Notes: generated by a model not told the origin, from the letters alone. 64,000 bases of DNA from Kribbella kalugense (GCF_004365875.1 NZ_SODF01000001.1:682001-746000), one strand, 5' to 3'. Positions 17,889-26,033 are shown, numbered from the stretch's first letter. Made by a program: numbers and translations.

Positions 17889-20372
17889 ATGACCAGATCC
17901 GTTCGGAAGAGGATGTCCCGTGCCGTGCTTGTGGGCTTGGCTGGTGCCGGGCTGCTCGCGACCGGTCTGACGCCAACGTCTTCCGCCGTACCGCCACCCC
18001 AGAAACCAACCGTGCAGGCAGCGGCGACCCCCAAAGTGCAGACCGCCGCGGCCACGGACCTGCTGTCCGGGCCGGCGGGGGACAAGGCGCTGAAGCCGTA
18101 CATGGGCTGGAGCAGCTACAGCAACCAGGTCTACAACCCGAACGGCGGCAGCTGGATCACGGCGGCCCAATTGATCGCGCAGTCCGACGCGATGCACTCC
18201 AAGCTGCAGAAGTTCGGGTACAACTACATCAACATCGATGCCGGCTGGAACGACGGGGTCGACGCCTACGGCCGGCCGACGCCGAGCAAGAAGCTGTACC
18301 CGAACGGGTTCCAGGCGGTGGTCGACCACATCCACGCCAACGGCCAGAAGGTCGGCCTGTACTCGATCCCCGGCATCAGCCAAGCGCTGATCGACGCGAA
18401 CCTGCCGGTGTACGGCGCTCCGGAGTGCAAGACTGGTGACCTGCCCGTCCGGCCGCTGCAGAAGGCGGACTACTGGGGTATCGGCTTCCGCCTCGACTTC
18501 TCCAAGCCCTGTGCGCAGAAGTACATCGACTCGATCGCGGACCTGTTCGGCTCCTGGGGCCTGGACTTCCTGAAGTTCGACAGCGTCACGCCGGGCTCGG
18601 GAGTCAGCGACCTCTCGCTGGACGCCCGCGACGACGTGAAGGCCTGGTCGCAGGCGCTCACCAAGCACAAGATCTGGCTCGAGCTGTCCTGGGCGGTCGA
18701 CATCAACTACGCCGACACCTGGAAGCAGTACGCGAACGGCTGGCGGATCGAGTGGGACGTCGAGTGCTACTGCACCGGGGTCGCGTACACGAGCTGGCCG
18801 AACATCAACCGGTTGTTCCCCAAGCTGGCCGACTGGTGGCGCTACGCCGGGCCGGGCGGTTGGAACGATCTCGACTCGCTCGACGTCGGCAACGGCCAGA
18901 TGGACGGTCTCACCAAGGACGAACGGCGTACGGCGGCAACGCTGTGGGCGGTCTCGGCGGCGCCGATGTACATCGGCAACGACATGACCAAGCTGGACTC
19001 GTACGGTCTCTCGCTGCTGACCAACCCTGAGGTGATCGGGGTCAACCAGGCCGGTCGTCCGGCGCAGCCGGTGTCGACGAAGACCAACCGCCAGGTCTGG
19101 TACTCGCTCAACCCGGACAACAGCTACACCGTTGCCCTGTTCAACCTCGGCCAGACCGACGCCGACATGACGGTCAACTGGTCCGACCTCGGTCTGACCG
19201 GAGCCGCGAAGGTGCGGGACCTGTGGGCGCGCAAGGATCTCGGTCAGTTCGCGAGCGGCTTCACCGGGAAGGACATCCCGATCCACGGGGTCCAGCTGCT
19301 GAAGGTCACACCGCAGAAGGGTTCCGCGATCCGCGTCAACGACGACGACCTGCGGGTGTCGTACGACGGCGCGTGGCAGCGCAACAACAACTTCGAAGTA
19401 CCCGCGGTGTCCGAGCCGCTGACCGTCGCGGTCACCGACTCCAGCCAGGCCAAGACCGCGGATGTGGGCTCGCGGACGATGGAGATCAACAACGACAACT
19501 CGCAGATCGTCTACACCGGCTCGTGGAGCCAGAGCACGGGTCGCGGTCTCGGTGACTACAAGGACGATGTGGCCTGGACGGAGACCGACGGCGACTCGTT
19601 CTCGTACAACTTCGTCGGGACCGGCGTCGACTACGTGACGGAGACCGATCCGGGGCAGGGCGACGTCGACATCTACATCGACGGTCAGTTCAAGCAGACC
19701 GTGAGTACGTACCTGGATCCGTCGCAGGGACACAACAAGCCACAGCAGGTCGTCTACAGCGTTTCGGACCTGCCGAACGGCTCGCACACGATCCGCGCGG
19801 TGAAGAAGTCCGGTCAGTTCATGCTGCTCGACAAGCTGAACATCCGGCAGGAGAGTCTGCTGAACCCGGACAGCGCGACCTTCGACAAGGGTGCGCCGGC
19901 GGATGTCAGCGTGCAGATCGGCCGCGAGCCGGGCGAACTGGCGGGCATCTCGAAGGCCGGTCAGGATCTGGTCAAGGGCACCGACTACACCGTCGCTGGC
20001 AACGTGGTGACGGTCAAGGCGGCGTACCTCGCGGCGCAGGCGGTGGGCAGCGTGGCGCTCGACTTCCGGTTCCGGGGTGACTACCGCGACGACATCCACG
20101 CGGCCCAGGCGAACGGCGCGGCGGTCAGCTTCACCTTCACCGGGACCGGCGTCGGGTGGAGTACGGCGCTCGCTCCGGACCAGGGCAACGCCGACGTCTA
20201 CATCGACGGCAAGCTGGTGAAGCGGGTCAACCTGCACGGCGACGCGCGGCTGACCAACCAGCAGGTGTTCAACGCGACCGGTCTGAAGAACGCCCAGCAC
20301 ACGCTGCGGATCGTCAAGGTCGACGGCGACGTACTGCGGAACGACGCGATCAGCTACACGATGGCGAAGTAA
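17889..20372 (+). CDS. secreted GH27 alpha-galactosidase with X2 and duplicated C-terminal domains
   Basis: 827 residues with an Arg/Lys-rich signal peptide. The GH27 barrel begins M-G-W-S-S-Y near residue 75 and includes N-I-D-A-G-W-N-D. The nucleophile is the Asp of L-K-F-D-S (about 231), and the acid/base Asp lies in G-G-W-N-D-L-D-S-L (about 327), where the family usually reads D-P-D-M-L. It should release terminal alpha-galactose from oligosaccharides or galactomannan outside the cell. After the beta-sandwich come a domain at about 554-655, an X2/Ig-like domain at about 656-735 (S-A-T-F-D-K-G, G-T-D-Y-T-V), and a second copy of the first domain at about 731-827. Both copies share F-x-G-T-G-V and V-D-I-Y-I-D-G or A-D-V-Y-I-D-G. 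A strong terminator follows. Confidence 0.92.
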   Translation: MTRSVRKRMSRAVLVGLAGAGLLATGLTPTSSAVPPPQKPTVQAAATPKVQTAAATDLLSGPAGDKALKPYMGWSSYSNQVYNPNGGSWITAAQLIAQSDAMHSKLQKFGYNYINIDAGWNDGVDAYGRPTPSKKLYPNGFQAVVDHIHANGQKVGLYSIPGISQALIDANLPVYGAPECKTGDLPVRPLQKADYWGIGFRLDFSKPCAQKYIDSIADLFGSWGLDFLKFDSVTPGSGVSDLSLDARDDVKAWSQALTKHKIWLELSWAVDINYADTWKQYANGWRIEWDVECYCTGVAYTSWPNINRLFPKLADWWRYAGPGGWNDLDSLDVGNGQMDGLTKDERRTAATLWAVSAAPMYIGNDMTKLDSYGLSLLTNPEVIGVNQAGRPAQPVSTKTNRQVWYSLNPDNSYTVALFNLGQTDADMTVNWSDLGLTGAAKVRDLWARKDLGQFASGFTGKDIPIHGVQLLKVTPQKGSAIRVNDDDLRVSYDGAWQRNNNFEVPAVSEPLTVAVTDSSQAKTADVGSRTMEINNDNSQIVYTGSWSQSTGRGLGDYKDDVAWTETDGDSFSYNFVGTGVDYVTETDPGQGDVDIYIDGQFKQTVSTYLDPSQGHNKPQQVVYSVSDLPNGSHTIRAVKKSGQFMLLDKLNIRQESLLNPDSATFDKGAPADVSVQIGREPGELAGISKAGQDLVKGTDYTVAGNVVTVKAAYLAAQAVGSVALDFRFRGDYRDDIHAAQANGAAVSFTFTGTGVGWSTALAPDQGNADVYIDGKLVKRVNLHGDARLTNQQVFNATGLKNAQHTLRIVKVDGDVLRNDAISYTMAK

Positions 20373-20382
20373 CACTGCGCTT

Positions 20383-20416
20383 CGGCGGGTGGTGGTCTGG
20401 TGACCGCCACCCGCCG
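20383..20416 (+). terminator. intrinsic terminator after the alpha-galactosidase gene
   Basis: Arms 20383-20397 and 20402-20416 form a 15-bp stem with one G-T wobble and a four-base loop (TGGT), followed by a T-rich run (GTTGTGTTGT, lacking a continuous U-tract). It starts ten bases after the TAA at 20372. Confidence 0.75.
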
Positions 20417-20442
20417 TTGTGTTGTCCGGCTCACAGCCTCTG

Positions 20443-20460
20443 ACTGACTGATCAGTCAGT
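20443..20460. promoter_or_regulatory. perfect 18-bp palindromic operator, likely TetR site
   Basis: The sequence ACTGACTGATCAGTCAGT is a perfect palindrome centred on GATC. The TGACT/AGTCA half-sites resemble those of many TetR/AcrR operators. It lies 67 bp upstream of the diiron-protein gene, whose downstream neighbour encodes a TetR regulator, so autorepression of this two-gene operon is the simplest reading (inference). A possible -10 (TAGGCT, 20469-20474) lies close downstream. Confidence 0.75.
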
Positions 20461-20526
20461 TACCTTGTTAGGCTTACCTCTCGGGGGATCGAGTTGGCAT
20501 CCCTGTCGAACGAGTGAGGTGCCGCC

Positions 20527-21468
20527 ATGTCGATGAGGTCGTTGAGCAACATCACCGCTCCGCTCCGGCGAGGCCGCCGGCGGGAAGACTCCCGGCTGGC
20601 CGACCATGTCGACCGGCTCGGCGAGGAGCACCCGCCGATCCCGCTCGAGAGCGTCGACTACACGATGAAGAAGCCGAATCTGCTGGCCGAGCGGTTCGGG
20701 TCGGTGCTGGCGTACATGACCCGGGTCGAGCTCGAGGTCGAGCGGAACGTGCTCGAGCTGAACATCCTGCTGCCGGATCCGCCCGAGGTCGACCGGCGGT
20801 TCTACGCCGACGTGTGGATGCCGCAGGAGACCCGGCACGGGTTGATCCTGGACAAGATGCAGCAACTGGCCGGCATCGTGCCGCACGAGGCGAACCTGAC
20901 CGATGTCGACTTCAAGCTCAAGCTACTCGGTGCCCTCGGCAAGGTTCCCGGCGTGCAGGACATCAGCCGGATGCTGTACTACCTGACCGGGCTGGCGACC
21001 GAGCGGTCCGCGGTCCTTGCCTACAACAAGCTTCATACCGGGCTGATCGAGCTCGGCGAGCGCGCCATCGCCGCAACGGTGGTCGCACCGATCAAGCGCC
21101 AGGAGCCAGGCCACTTCGCCTACTACCAGATGGCCGCCCAGGAGCTCTGGGGGCAGCTGTCCGGTTGGCAGCGGTGGCTGACCCGTTCGCTGCGGAAGCG
21201 TACGTTCGAGGTGGTCGGTGCGTACAACAAGCGGCAGGTGACCGAGTTCGGCGACGTGATGGACGCGCTCGAGGTCAGCAGGGGTGGCGAGGCCGATCTG
21301 CGCGACTACGCGCGGCAGGTCGGGCGGGCCGAGTACGAGCTGATGTTCGCGGAACGGCACGGGTTGCGAGTCCCGGACTACGTCTTCAAGTCCCTGCGGC
21401 GGGCTGCCGAGCTCGCCGCCGAGCGGAAGGGTGAGACCTGGCCCGCGGCCGAACCAGCCCCATTATGA
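20527..21468 (+). CDS. ferritin-like / acyl-ACP desaturase-like diiron protein
   Basis: 313 residues, helical, with no signal or membrane segment. Two E-x-x-H motifs, E-T-R-H (101-104) and E-P-G-H (193-196), plus Glu residues in V-E-L-E-V-E (68-72) and A-T-E-R (159), make the ligand set of a four-helix diiron carboxylate protein. This architecture is shared by soluble acyl-ACP desaturases and related oxygenases. The spacing and sequence do not identify a substrate, so a role in fatty-acid or other oxidation is inference. The gene is followed by a TetR regulator 10 nt downstream and preceded by a perfect TetR-like operator. GTG or ATG alternatives exist; ATG 20527 follows a weak ribosome site. 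Confidence 0.75.
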   Translation: MSMRSLSNITAPLRRGRRREDSRLADHVDRLGEEHPPIPLESVDYTMKKPNLLAERFGSVLAYMTRVELEVERNVLELNILLPDPPEVDRRFYADVWMPQETRHGLILDKMQQLAGIVPHEANLTDVDFKLKLLGALGKVPGVQDISRMLYYLTGLATERSAVLAYNKLHTGLIELGERAIAATVVAPIKRQEPGHFAYYQMAAQELWGQLSGWQRWLTRSLRKRTFEVVGAYNKRQVTEFGDVMDALEVSRGGEADLRDYARQVGRAEYELMFAERHGLRVPDYVFKSLRRAAELAAERKGETWPAAEPAPL

Positions 21469-21478
21469 AGGCCACAGC

Positions 21479-22072
21479 ATGACTGCTCCCGCGCACGCGC
21501 GGCACACCAAGCGGCAGGTCATCATCGAGACCGCCGAGCGGCTGTTCGCCGAGCACGGGTACGACGCCACCTCGACGGCCCGGATCGCGCACGAGGCCGG
21601 CGTACCGTCCGGGCTGGTGTTCTACCACTTCGCGACCAAGCTCGACTTGCTGCTCGCGATCGTGCAGGAGCGTCCGGCGCCGAGCGAGGTACTGCGGTCG
21701 GCCGCTCGAGGCCGGACGGTACGACGGCGGTTGAAGGCGATCGTGGCCACGATGGCCGAGGAACTCGAGCACGATCGTGCGGCCCGGATCATCGTGTTCC
21801 GGGAGGCGCAGGGCCGCCCGGAGATCGCTGAGCGGGCGGCGGAGCTGTTCGCGGAGGCGACTGAGACCGTGGCCGACGTACTGGGTGGGGCCGAGGATGT
21901 GGTCGCCGATCCGGACCGGGTGCAGAGTGCCGCGGAGCTCGTGGTCAGCCGGGTCTTTCTCGATACCGTCGCGCTGGGTCAGGCCGACACCGCGGCCACG
22001 CGGCACGCGGCGATGATCGACCTGATCGCCGACTCGTTGACGACACCGGACGGCGGGCACGCTCAGGACTGA
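21479..22072 (+). CDS. TetR/AcrR family transcriptional regulator
   Basis: 197 residues. The N-terminal helix-turn-helix is typical: R-Q-V-I-I-E-T-A-E-R-L-F, then Y-D-A-T-S-T-A-R-I-A and V-F-Y-H-F-A-T-K (about residues 10-55). The C-terminal ligand-binding domain is variable and does not reveal an inducer. The gene lies 10 nt after the diiron-protein gene and is probably in its operon. The ATG at 21479 has GAAGG just upstream and matches where homology begins. The palindrome at 20443-20460 is its likely operator. Confidence 0.9.
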   Translation: MTAPAHARHTKRQVIIETAERLFAEHGYDATSTARIAHEAGVPSGLVFYHFATKLDLLLAIVQERPAPSEVLRSAARGRTVRRRLKAIVATMAEELEHDRAARIIVFREAQGRPEIAERAAELFAEATETVADVLGGAEDVVADPDRVQSAAELVVSRVFLDTVALGQADTAATRHAAMIDLIADSLTTPDGGHAQD

Positions 22073-22083
22073 GCGCGCCCGCC
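22052..22083. terminator. bidirectional hairpin between convergent tetR and NPP1 genes
   Basis: Outer arms GGCGGGC (22052-22058) and GCCCGCC (22077-22083), with inner arms CGCTCA (22060-22065) and TGAGCG (22070-22075), form a stem of about 13 bp with one mismatch. It spans the tetR stop codon and lies just beyond the NPP1 stop, so it can serve both strands. Confidence 0.65.
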
Positions 22084-22089
22084 TTGTAG

Positions 22090-22890
22090 TTAGGCCCAGG
22101 GGTCGAACGGGATCCCGGACGGCTTGGACGCGTTCAGCAGGTTGCGGAAGCGGTCGTCCTTGTCGGTGATCTTGATGGTGGCCGAACCGAAGTCGGCGTT
22201 CATCAGGGTGTCGCGCAGGGACGTGCTCGGGTAGCCGTCCCAGCCGACCAGCGGCGGGTAGCGCCAGTTGTGGTAGTGGTTCTCCGGCGGCTCGTCGTTG
22301 GTGTTGGCCAGCCGGAAGTAGTGCGTGCTCGCGCCGTCCTTGTGGTAGACGACCTTCGGGTGCGATCCCTCGAACAGGACCTGCGAGCGGGTGTAGGTGA
22401 CCTGGCTCGAGTGCTGGGTCGTGGTGACGTACTCGACCTGGTTGGACGCCTGGTTGATCCAGGAGATGACGTGCTCCCAGTCGTGCCGGTGGCCGCCGAG
22501 GCTGCTGCCGGGCAACGCCTGGTCCTTCTCGAAGTAGCTGGCGTAGACGACCGCGCACCAGCCGTTGTTGCACTTCTCCCGGGAGTAGGTCTGGGAGTTG
22601 TCGAGGTCGGACTGGTCCCGGCAGTTGCCGTTCAGGGCGCCGGTCGGGTTCAGGCCGGGGTTGAGCGTGCCGTCGGCGCCGATGGCCGGGGTGGCGTAGC
22701 AGCCGTCGGTGTCGTAGTCGTAGGCCGGTGAGAACGACTGCTCGTACCCGTCGGCGTTCTGCGGCAGGTTGGGCGGCGGCTCGGCGAACGCGAAGGCGGC
22801 CGAGGTGACCATCAGCGCGCTGGTTCCGAGGAAGACGCCGAGCAGCCGGCGCAAGCGCCGGGGTCGACGAGGTGGGGCGGAATCTTGCAT
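22090..22890 (-). CDS. secreted NPP1/Nep1-like (necrosis-inducing) family protein
   Basis: 266 residues. An Arg-rich N-terminus and hydrophobic stretch ending A-F-A-F-A at about residue 36 form a signal peptide. The family heptapeptide G-H-R-H-D-W-E is intact at 133-139, including the His, Asp and Glu that bind the cation in characterised members. Four cysteines (64, 90, 107, 112) may form two disulfides, and H-Y-H-N-W-R-Y-P-P-L-V-G-W near 226-240 is also typical. Family members from oomycetes, fungi and some bacteria bind plant sphingolipid (GIPC) and lyse dicot cells; whether this one is cytolytic cannot be told from sequence. AAGGAG precedes the ATG. The gene stands alone. Confidence 0.9.
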   Translation of the reverse strand: MQDSAPPRRPRRLRRLLGVFLGTSALMVTSAAFAFAEPPPNLPQNADGYEQSFSPAYDYDTDGCYATPAIGADGTLNPGLNPTGALNGNCRDQSDLDNSQTYSREKCNNGWCAVVYASYFEKDQALPGSSLGGHRHDWEHVISWINQASNQVEYVTTTQHSSQVTYTRSQVLFEGSHPKVVYHKDGASTHYFRLANTNDEPPENHYHNWRYPPLVGWDGYPSTSLRDTLMNADFGSATIKITDKDDRFRNLLNASKPSGIPFDPWA

Positions 22891-23115
22891 CGATTGCTCC
22901 TTCGAGACTTAGTTCAGGGCGGAAAGGAACGACACGACAATGCCAGCCCCGATGCACCAGCGCATATACGTCACGTGCCTACAGATTGACGGTCTGTGAA
23001 CAGCCGGAATTCGTGGCTGCAGGGTCTCGTATAGGTAGTGCACAGTGGGGTCTGACACCTGGCCGGCTGGGGATGCTGAGGAGCGAACGGCAGGTGGTTC
23101 CTGGGGAGGAACGCT

Positions 23116-23394
23116 GTGCCTTTTGAGGAGAAGGTTGTGCTGACGGACGTACGTCAGCCGCCGCCTGCTTTGCCCGACGGGTCGATGCCGACGTACGGCG
23201 GTCACGCACTACACGGATCGGCCGCCGGCGGGACACCCCTGTCGCCGTTCGGCTGGGGCCGCGACATGACCTACTTCGACCAGACTGCCCGCACACCGAC
23301 GCACACCAGCCGTGTGCTCCCGTTCATCGCCTTCCTCGTCCTGTACGGCGGAATCGTCTCAGCCCTCCTGGCCACCCTCGCCGTTCGCGCCTAG
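23116..23394 (+). CDS. small hypothetical protein with C-terminal membrane segment
   Basis: 92 residues from GTG 23116, which follows a very good ribosome site (GGGAGGA, spacing 5). The first 60 residues are hydrophilic and rich in Pro, Gly and Thr (P-S-F-like turns, G-W-G-R-D-M-T-Y-F). Residues about 68-90 form one hydrophobic helix (F-I-A-F-L-V-L-Y-G-G), giving a tail-anchored layout. No family recognised. Its last 36 bases overlap the end of the convergent XRE regulator gene. The 225 bp upstream hold a small inverted repeat, ACAGA-N7-TCTGT at 22981-22997, and no other gene that I can see. Confidence 0.6.
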   Translation: MPFEEKVVLTDVRQPPPALPDGSMPTYGGHALHGSAAGGTPLSPFGWGRDMTYFDQTARTPTHTSRVLPFIAFLVLYGGIVSALLATLAVRA

Positions 23395-24237
23395 CGAGGC
23401 GGGTGCTGTCCAGCTGCCGAGGATGCTCATGGCTTCGGCGGTCGGTGATCCTGGTTCGACGGTGTAGACGAGCATGACCAGTCCTGGGTCGGTGGACAGT
23501 TCGAAGGACTCGTAGCCGAATTCGAGGTCGCCCACGATCGAGTGGGTCAGGAGCTTGGCGCCGGACCGGTACCGGAACACGTCGTGGTTTGCCCACAAGA
23601 TCCGGAACTCGTCGCTCTGGGTGGACAGGGTCCCGACGATGTTGATGAGTTCTTTGTCGTGGGGGTCGTGTGCGGTGGCAGCGTGGAGGAGTGCGACGAC
23701 GTTGTGTTTGGCGGTCGCGAAGTCGCGGTGGAAGTCGGCGGCCTGGGCGTTGAGGAACAGGTAGTGGGCGTAGTTGTAGTGGTCTTGCGAGCCGTTGTCG
23801 GGCAGTGAGTACAGGGCGCGTCCGATGCGGTTGGACGCGAGCCGGTCGAGGCGGGCGTTCTGGACGAAGGCCGGTGTGTCGATCGAGTCGAGGACGCGCT
23901 GGATGCCGGGCCGGATCGTCGTACGGCGGGGCTTTCGGGTGCGGGCCGGGCGGTGTCGGGTGAGTTCGACGAGGTTGAGGAGGTGGTCTCGTTCGTCGTC
24001 GTCGAGTTGCAGGACGCGGGCGATGGCTTCGATGACTTCGCGGGAGGCGCCGGCCATCTTGCCGCGTTCGAGCCTGGCGTAGTAGTCGGTGCTGACGCCG
24101 GCGAGTTGGGCGACTTCTTCGCGGCGCAGGCCGGGGACGCGGCGTTTGCCGCTGTAGAGCGGTACGCCGGCCTGTTCGGGAGTCAGGTTGGCGCGCCGTG
24201 AGGTGAGGAAGCTGCTGATCTCGGAGCGCGGATCCAT
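23359..24237 (-). CDS. XRE family transcriptional regulator with MmyB-like ligand domain
   Basis: 292 residues. The N-terminal helix-turn-helix reads L-R-R-E-E-V-A-Q-L-A-G-V-S and Y-Y-A-R-L-E-R-G (about residues 37-60). The C-terminal domain from about residue 110 resembles the MmyB-like PAS-type ligand domain (Q-N-A-R-L-D-R-L-A-S-N near 126, S-D-E-F-R-I-L-W-A near 210). Such proteins commonly repress an adjacent divergent enzyme or transporter gene; here that is the MFS exporter at 24582. No Shine-Dalgarno motif is seen, and TAGAGT eight bases before the ATG could be a -10 for a leaderless mRNA. The end overlaps the small plus-strand gene by 36 nt. Confidence 0.88.
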   Translation of the reverse strand: MDPRSEISSFLTSRRANLTPEQAGVPLYSGKRRVPGLRREEVAQLAGVSTDYYARLERGKMAGASREVIEAIARVLQLDDDERDHLLNLVELTRHRPARTRKPRRTTIRPGIQRVLDSIDTPAFVQNARLDRLASNRIGRALYSLPDNGSQDHYNYAHYLFLNAQAADFHRDFATAKHNVVALLHAATAHDPHDKELINIVGTLSTQSDEFRILWANHDVFRYRSGAKLLTHSIVGDLEFGYESFELSTDPGLVMLVYTVEPGSPTAEAMSILGSWTAPASLGANGEGGQEG

Positions 24238-24253
24238 GGCATCTACTCTAGGT

Positions 24254-24361
24254 TCACAGGTTGGTCTGGGCTTCGAGGAAGTCGGGGTAGCGGCCGCCTG
24301 CGATGGTGATCGCGGCGGACGCCTCGATCAGGTCGATCAGCTCGGGCGAGTAGCCGACATG
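24254..24361 (-). pseudogene. C-terminal remnant of an unidentified gene
   Basis: Read on the minus strand, 35 codons ending in TGA at 24254 look like real protein C-terminus: H-V-G-Y-S-P-E-L-I-D-L-I-E-A-S-A-A-I-T, continuing I-A-G-G-R-Y-P-D-F. This somewhat resembles the ends of aldo/keto-reductase-type enzymes, but I cannot name the family. A strong GGAGGAG (24377-24371) sits ten bases before an ATG at 24360, yet that ATG is in another frame and stops after seven codons. The remnant frame itself is open only to 24421. The likely history is a deletion or frameshift that left a gene tail beside the XRE gene. Confidence 0.4.
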
Positions 24362-24432
24362 GATGCTTGTCTCCTCCGTAGCGGTGTGGTGCCTGCACTG
24401 TTCGACGTCAGGAGACACGTGTCAGCTGCAAC

Positions 24433-24464
24433 AGGACCTGTCAGACCACGTCTCAGCAGGTCCT
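24433..24464. promoter_or_regulatory. inverted repeat, candidate operator upstream of the MFS gene
   Basis: AGGACCTG (24433-24440) and CAGGTCCT (24457-24464) are perfect inverted arms with a 16-nt spacer. With the palindrome GACACGTGTC at 24414-24423, it is a candidate binding site for the XRE regulator encoded divergently. Binding is not shown by sequence alone. Confidence 0.4.
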
Positions 24465-24581
24465 TCCGCGCTCGCGCGGGACCAGGAATCGTTGTCGGCA
24501 TCGTCATGGTTACGCTCGGCCTTGGGACACTGCTGGTCATGGCGCGCCTGTCAGCCTCCAGATCCCCGCAGGAGAACCACG

Positions 24582-25970
24582 ATGGCCAGCCCTGGATCGA
24601 TGACACCGCTGGTCGCCGCCGCGGCTCCTGATGCGCCGCACGCCCGGATCGTCGTTGCGATCGCGTCGCTGGGGTTCTTCCTGATCACGCTCGACATCTC
24701 GATCGTCAACGTCGCGCTCGCCCAGATCAGGACCGAGCTCGGCGGTGGTACGACCGGACAGCAATGGATCATTGACGGCTACACCCTGCTGTTCGCGGCG
24801 CTGCTGCTGTTCGCCGGCAATCTCGCCGACCGCATCGGAGCCAAGACGGCGCTGTCGGCCGGCATTCTCGGCTTCGGACTCGCCTCTGCCGCCTGTGCCG
24901 CCGCGCCCACGATCGAAGCATTGGTCGCTGCCCGCGCCGCCCAAGGCGCAGCCGCGGCCATCATGCTGCCCGCATCCATGGCCCTGGTCCGCGAAGCCTT
25001 CCCCGATCCCCGTCGCCGCGCCACCGCGCTCGGCATCTGGGCCGTCGGCGGTGCCGTTGCCGGGCTCATCGGCCAGCCGCTCGGCGGACTGCTCACCACA
25101 CTGGACTGGCGCTGGGTCTTCACCATCAACCTGCCCGTCTGCGCGGCCATGATCGCCTTCCTCACCGTCGTGGCGGCCCCACCGACCCGGCGGGCGCCTT
25201 TCGACTGGGCCGGGCAGATCCTCGCCGTCATCGCCCTGGCCGGCCTCGTCTACGGCCTCATCGAAGGCGGTCACCGCGGCTTCACCCAGCCCACCGTGAT
25301 CGCTTCCCTCGGACTCGCTGCGGTCACCCTCGCAGGCTTCCTGCTGATTCAGGCTCGCGTCCGGCACCCGATGATGCCGCTCGACCTGTTCCACGCCCAC
25401 GGCTTCCGGCTCGCTCTCCCGGTCGGATTCGCGTTCATGGTCGGCAACTACGGCAACGTGTTCGTCGTCAGCCTCTTCCTGCAGCAACACCTCGGACTGA
25501 CCCCACTCCACGCCGGCCTGGTGTTCCTGCCATCGGCCTTCTTCGCCATCGCGGGCAACCTCGCCAGCGGACCCGTCACCAACCGATTCGGCGCCCGCGT
25601 GCCCGTCGTCGCCGGACTCCTGTCGATGACCGCCGGCCTCATCGCCCTGCTCCTCACAGCACCACTCGGATCACCGGTCATCACCGCTCTGTGCGTCATC
25701 CCGATCGGCGCCGGCGGCTCCCTCGCCATGCCCTCTGTCACCAGCGTCGTCCTCGAAGGAGTCCCCGCCGAGCGCGCCGGGACCGCCAGCGCCGTCTTCA
25801 ACACGTTCCGTCAGATCGGCGGAGCGGTCGCCATCGCCGTCTTCGGCGCTCTCATCGCCAACCCCGGCACCTTCCTCACCGGCCTGCGGATCAGCCTCGC
25901 GTCTGCAGCGGCCCTCCTGCTGCTCGCAGCACTCAACAGCACCCGGATCCGCGCGCACCTGACCGACTAG
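24582..25970 (+). CDS. MFS transporter, DHA2 (14-TM) drug exporter family
   Basis: 462 residues from ATG 24582, which has AGGAG seven bases upstream. The first helix carries the family motif L-D-I-S-I-V-N-V-A-L near residue 30. The loop 2-3 motif is A-D-R-I-G-A-K-T-A, and R-x-x-Q-G-x-x-A-A is present as A-A-R-A-A-Q-G-A-A-A-A. About 12-14 hydrophobic segments span the protein. DHA2 carriers expel drugs or other small molecules using the proton gradient; the substrate is not readable. Divergent pairing with an XRE regulator and inverted repeats in between suggest inducible export. Confidence 0.9.
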   Translation: MASPGSMTPLVAAAAPDAPHARIVVAIASLGFFLITLDISIVNVALAQIRTELGGGTTGQQWIIDGYTLLFAALLLFAGNLADRIGAKTALSAGILGFGLASAACAAAPTIEALVAARAAQGAAAAIMLPASMALVREAFPDPRRRATALGIWAVGGAVAGLIGQPLGGLLTTLDWRWVFTINLPVCAAMIAFLTVVAAPPTRRAPFDWAGQILAVIALAGLVYGLIEGGHRGFTQPTVIASLGLAAVTLAGFLLIQARVRHPMMPLDLFHAHGFRLALPVGFAFMVGNYGNVFVVSLFLQQHLGLTPLHAGLVFLPSAFFAIAGNLASGPVTNRFGARVPVVAGLLSMTAGLIALLLTAPLGSPVITALCVIPIGAGGSLAMPSVTSVVLEGVPAERAGTASAVFNTFRQIGGAVAIAVFGALIANPGTFLTGLRISLASAAALLLLAALNSTRIRAHLTD

Positions 25971-26033
25971 TTGCTGTCGGCATCTGGTGATGGGGTAATG
26001 CTGGTAGGACAAGGCCAAGCAACCGGAGGTGCG

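Larger units (their letters stand above)
24238..24581. other. regulator/exporter intergenic region without an intact gene
   Basis: This 344-bp stretch separates the divergent XRE and MFS genes. It holds a minus-strand coding remnant (24254-24361), a perfect 10-bp palindrome GACACGTGTC (24414-24423) and an 8-bp inverted repeat (24433-24464). No intact gene of normal length is supported. A short plus-strand frame ending at 24631 contains a hydrophobic run but overlaps the MFS start and has no good ribosome site. Confidence 0.6.

Noticed and set aside
17232..20375. A 1047-codon open frame on the minus strand across zwf and the alpha-galactosidase gene
   Set aside because: It mirrors two well-supported plus-strand genes. 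Its translation is Val/Arg/Asp-rich without motifs, as expected of an antisense frame in GC-rich DNA.
24363..24581. Longer N-terminus for the MFS transporter from an upstream in-frame ATG
   Set aside because: The extra 73 residues are Cys/Ser/His-rich and unlike the family; the ATG at 24582 has a good ribosome site and fits the usual N-terminus.
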